This document shows positions 61,337-64,000 of a DNA stretch of 64,000 nucleotides, piece by piece. Under the pieces are notes generated by a model. That model searched no databases, was not told the DNA's origin, and saw only the letters and a program-made list of their open reading frames with translations. The translations under genes and the position numbers were made by a program. The DNA is from Salinisphaera sp049568105 (GTDB lineage: Bacteria; Pseudomonadota; Gammaproteobacteria; Nevskiales; Salinisphaeraceae): assembly GCF_049568105.1 (NCBI RefSeq), contig NZ_CP145335.1:1240001-1304000 (forward strand), in the 5' to 3' direction. Every line of letters begins with the position of its first letter. Positions within the stretch are counted from its first letter, which is position 1.

Positions 61337-62965
61337 TCAGCCGTTGATCGCTGCATCGCGATCGGACTCGGCCGATGCCTCGGCTTCCGCAGCCCGCCGC
61401 TGCGGGGGCCAGATCTCGCTTTCCGGCTCGTCCTCATCACGCAGGGTAAAGCGGCCCCAGTGGTCAACGATCGTTTTGCGCGCGCTGCGTGGCATGCGGT
61501 TGATGCGTTTGTCCTTATAGAACGAATCGTCGTTTTTATGGGTAGACGAGATTTCTTCGAAGATGACGCCGGTTTCGGTCCAAAAGTGATGCCAGACCCC
61601 CGGTTGCACGACTGCGGTCTCACCCGGCGACAGCACCTTATGATGCCCATCCACCTCGAGATGCAGGGTGCCGTGAACGATGATGAATGTCTCGTCTTTG
61701 AGCTTGTGGAAATGGGCCGGATGATACTGGCCCGGCAACTGAGCCACGATCTTTTTGCAGTACTTGCGATTGACCACGTCGATGAGCACCGCGCCGACCT
61801 CGCGGAAATTCTCCACCCCGTGATGATGCGAGTACTCGACCTTGAAGTCCGAGTTCAACGGTATCCGGGCCTCGTTGAGCATCGCCTTGATCTGATGCAG
61901 CGAGGACTGGATCACTTTGCGGTCCGGGTCGCTGGGGATATCGACGTTGGCGTAGGCCACCGCGCCCTGGGAGGTCACGGCCTGCTCGACCACGGTGCCG
62001 GGTTTGAAGCGGCCTGAGGTCAGCTGCCCCGCCTGCAAGGGCATGGCGAAAAAGACATCGTCCATCGTCAGCTGCTGGCCCGGTGCCAGTGGTTCGCGGG
62101 CATAGACGCCACGCTGTAGAGCCGCCAGGGCATCCCGTTCGGCCTGGGTATGGCGAGTTTCGCGGGTATCGTCGCCGCACAGCGCCACGGCCTTTTTATA
62201 CGCCGCGAGCCAGGCCCGAACCTGCTCCGGATCGGCCGAATAGGCATTGAGCTGGGTGACCGGGCCGTCGACGACGCCGACATGTTTTTCGAACATGCGC
62301 GCGCCCTTGGCATAGGCCGCGATCACGACATCGGTGTCGCCGGGATCCTCATGGGTCGACCAGCCGATCGTGGTATTGCGATAGCGCTCGCGCAGGCGAT
62401 CGATCTGGTTGAGCTGGCAGTGCTCGTCCGGGGTCGGATACAACGCCACACAATGCATCAGCGCATGATCGATACCGCGGTGATGGCAGAAGCTCGAGAT
62501 ATTATCGATCGAGGCGATGTCCTGGCCGCCGGTAGACACGATCACCGGTAAATTGGCCTCGGAAATCCGTTCAAGCAAAGGCCAGTCCTGACAGGAGGCA
62601 CTAGCGACCTTGATGATGTCGAAGCCTATCTCCTCGATGACCTCCACCGACTCTTCGTCGAAGGGCGTGCACATAGTCAGCAGATTCTGGGCACGGGCAG
62701 CATCGAACATCGTCTGAAATTCGTCGCGCGACAGCTCGGTCGATAGAAACCGCTGGATATGCTTGGGTTCGCTGGCTTCGCGATAATCCGGATGGATGAA
62801 CGTATCGAGTTGCCGGAACTGGAACTTGATCGCCGCGCGCACCCCATATTCGGCGGCGGCGGCGCCCATTTCGCGAATGATCCTCAGGCCGTGCTCGACG
62901 TCGCCTTGATGGTTGTTGGCCATCTCGAATACGAACAGGTCGTTGAAATCATAGGATTGACGCAT
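61337..62965 (-). CDS. NeuB-family synthase fused to a C-terminal cupin
   Basis: A 542-residue two-enzyme fusion. Residues about 8-265 are a NeuB-type (N-acetylneuraminate synthase) barrel, with FEMANNHQGD, Lys47 in IKFQF, STGGQ and EKHVG near 226-230. About 280-340 is an SAF-like segment (GVYAREPLAPGQQLT). Residues about 350-490 are a cupin with a likely metal site His418, His420, Glu425 (HPAHFHKLKDE) and His459/460. It would condense phosphoenolpyruvate with a sugar to a nonulosonic acid; the cupin may isomerise a sugar or bind it. AGGAG lies 8 nt before the ATG. Confidence 0.85.
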   Translation of the reverse strand: MRQSYDFNDLFVFEMANNHQGDVEHGLRIIREMGAAAAEYGVRAAIKFQFRQLDTFIHPDYREASEPKHIQRFLSTELSRDEFQTMFDAARAQNLLTMCTPFDEESVEVIEEIGFDIIKVASASCQDWPLLERISEANLPVIVSTGGQDIASIDNISSFCHHRGIDHALMHCVALYPTPDEHCQLNQIDRLRERYRNTTIGWSTHEDPGDTDVVIAAYAKGARMFEKHVGVVDGPVTQLNAYSADPEQVRAWLAAYKKAVALCGDDTRETRHTQAERDALAALQRGVYAREPLAPGQQLTMDDVFFAMPLQAGQLTSGRFKPGTVVEQAVTSQGAVAYANVDIPSDPDRKVIQSSLHQIKAMLNEARIPLNSDFKVEYSHHHGVENFREVGAVLIDVVNRKYCKKIVAQLPGQYHPAHFHKLKDETFIIVHGTLHLEVDGHHKVLSPGETAVVQPGVWHHFWTETGVIFEEISSTHKNDDSFYKDKRINRMPRSARKTIVDHWGRFTLRDEDEPESEIWPPQRRAAEAEASAESDRDAAING

Positions 62966-63000
62966 ACGGGCGCTCCTCTTGTTGTCTTGCGGTGACGCGC

Positions 63001-64000
63001 TCAGGCGCCAGCCATGCCGCGGATGTCGTAGGGTTCGGCTTCATCGAGGCGCACGACCCGTCGTTCCCGGTGCGAGCGGTGGGCGGCCGCGATTACCATC
63101 ATGGTATCCAGCCCGCGCGATAGCTCTAGCGGTGAGGCCGAGCCATCCTGCACGTGGGCCGCGATGTGCTCGAGTTCGGCGATGAAATCGTCGGGCCGGC
63201 TCTTGGTGAAACTCTCGGTCTGGGCTTCTGTACTCCCCGAGCCGTGGATAACGGCATCGGCACCCGGCGCATAGCCGGCGACCCACTCGACGAAACCGGT
63301 GCTGCCCTGCAGGCGCGCCCATTTGCGCGTGGGCTGGGTGACCACATCTTGAACCACCCGGCCACGCAGCCCGTTTTCGGTGGTCAGGTGCAGGGCTGCC
63401 AGCCGGTCGTATTCGGCAGCCCCATCCGAGACGATATCGAGCAGCGCCGAGACTTCGACAACGCGCCCGGCGCCGACGACATGCGCCATGTGCTGCCAAA
63501 GATTAAGGGCATGCGAATGTTCGCCCAGCGCGCCACCGCCGCGTCGCCAGTAGCCGAGATAGCTGTCGGCCGGTCCATCCAGCCAGTGGTGGGCAGCGAA
63601 GATCCCGCCCCAGTATTCGCGGAATTCGACGTCCAGCGTGGCCACGGTGCCAGCGGTCTCGGCGCTCGCCAGTGCGTCGAAGCGCCGGGTTGCAAGGCCG
63701 ACCACGTGGTCGTAGCCGACGAACACACGCACTCCAGCCGCCCGGGCGCGTTCGAACACCTGGCGGTCGAGTTCGGAGACCGGGGTACTGGCCGGTTTCT
63801 CGATCAGAATGGCGCTCGGGCCCTCGTCAATGGCGGCCAGCGCCAAAGGCATATGCGCATCCGGCGGCGTACCGATGATGATCAGGTCGTGGTGGCCGCT
63901 CGGCGCATCGGCCGGATCGTACAGCCCGATCGCCTCGTCCCAGGCGCCGTAGCGGCCGGGGTAGATATCGTGCCGCGTGCGCTTGAGCGCCGCCGGATCG
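63001..64000 (-). CDS. Gfo/Idh/MocA-family oxidoreductase (5' end outside window)
   Basis: The minus strand stays open from the window edge to a stop at 63001, giving at least 333 residues. The N-terminal Rossmann part ends with a DLIIIGTPPDAHMPLA turn and the family EKP motif (ILIEKPAS); the C-terminal half holds the alpha/beta substrate domain. Internal ATGs such as the one at 63852 are not the start, since homologous sequence continues upstream. It is a NAD(P)-dependent sugar oxidoreductase, first visible gene of the nonulosonate-type operon. Confidence 0.85.
   Translation of the reverse strand, partial: DPAALKRTRHDIYPGRYGAWDEAIGLYDPADAPSGHHDLIIIGTPPDAHMPLALAAIDEGPSAILIEKPASTPVSELDRQVFERARAAGVRVFVGYDHVVGLATRRFDALASAETAGTVATLDVEFREYWGGIFAAHHWLDGPADSYLGYWRRGGGALGEHSHALNLWQHMAHVVGAGRVVEVSALLDIVSDGAAEYDRLAALHLTTENGLRGRVVQDVVTQPTRKWARLQGSTGFVEWVAGYAPGADAVIHGSGSTEAQTESFTKSRPDDFIAELEHIAAHVQDGSASPLELSRGLDTMMVIAAAHRSHRERRVVRLDEAEPYDIRGMAGA

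Noticed and set aside
1..64000. tRNA, rRNA and CRISPR arrays
   Set aside because: All gaps were read on both strands. No cloverleaf with a T-loop GTTCGAATC-type segment, no rRNA-like sequence and no regularly spaced direct repeats were found.

Overview
The window is a GC-rich, almost fully coding piece of a bacterial chromosome. Gene content and order point to a gammaproteobacterium: rodA-mrdA-mreD-mreC-mreB; dsbD/tlpA-accB-accC-prmA-fis-purH; fau-6S RNA-zapA; metX-metW-yggT-proC; groES-groEL; and glnE-hldD. GatCAB, two neurotransmitter:sodium symporters, an alanine/glycine:cation symporter and a NhaP-type antiporter would suit a marine or salt-tolerant member such as the Salinisphaera group. 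That placement is an inference from gene content; no rRNA gene is present to confirm it. No tRNA, rRNA or CRISPR array was seen.

Layout. Positions 1-5.5 kb (minus) hold the rod-shape elongasome, from mreB down to a rodA cut by the left edge. Positions 5.7-9.0 kb (plus) hold gatCAB for Gln-tRNA(Gln)/Asn-tRNA(Asn) formation. Positions 9.0-12.6 kb are the least dense stretch: a yjbQ-type gene, a decayed SMP-30/gluconolactonase pseudogene, an SDR oxidoreductase, and a 274-bp element with insertion-sequence-like inverted ends but no transposase. Positions 12.6-20.4 kb (minus) carry purH, fis, prmA, accC, accB, a TlpA thioredoxin, dsbD and cutA. Positions 20.5-23.0 kb (plus) carry a 1-Cys peroxiredoxin and ilvD. 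Positions 23.5-25.1 kb (minus) hold two small membrane-associated proteins and tatD. Positions 25.3-29.0 kb (plus) hold an SH3-domain protein, a cation:proton antiporter, an alpha/beta hydrolase and a TerB-like protein.

Positions 29.3-32.5 kb (minus) hold metW, metX, yggT and proC. Positions 32.6-36.3 kb (plus) hold ilvA, a CDF metal transporter and a family 9 glycosyltransferase, which faces a family 4 glycosyltransferase. Positions 37.6-43.7 kb (minus) hold an EVE protein, fau, 6S RNA, zapA, a small coiled-coil protein, a Do-type protease, sohB and hemH. Positions 43.8-48.0 kb form an amino-acid uptake block of three sodium-coupled symporters, followed by a thiolase. Positions 49.5-51.7 kb hold groESL behind a sigma32-like promoter and an unexpected terminator-like hairpin in the leader. 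Positions 51.9-59.2 kb hold a glycosyltransferase, glnE, hldD, a capsule-type protein and a YrbL-like kinase, i.e. cell-surface carbohydrate functions. From 59.9 kb to the right edge a tight minus-strand operon encodes a Gfo/Idh oxidoreductase (cut by the edge), a NeuB-type synthase fused to a cupin, a HAD phosphatase and a CMP-sugar synthetase. It looks like a pathway for a nonulosonic (sialic-acid-like) surface sugar.

The most interesting items are the NeuB-cupin/HAD/CMP-synthetase operon, the hairpin/T-tract structures in the groES and purH leaders, the accB-accC intercistronic hairpin, the small inverted-repeat element, and the 11-bp-phased AT-rich repeat upstream of the YrbL-like gene.
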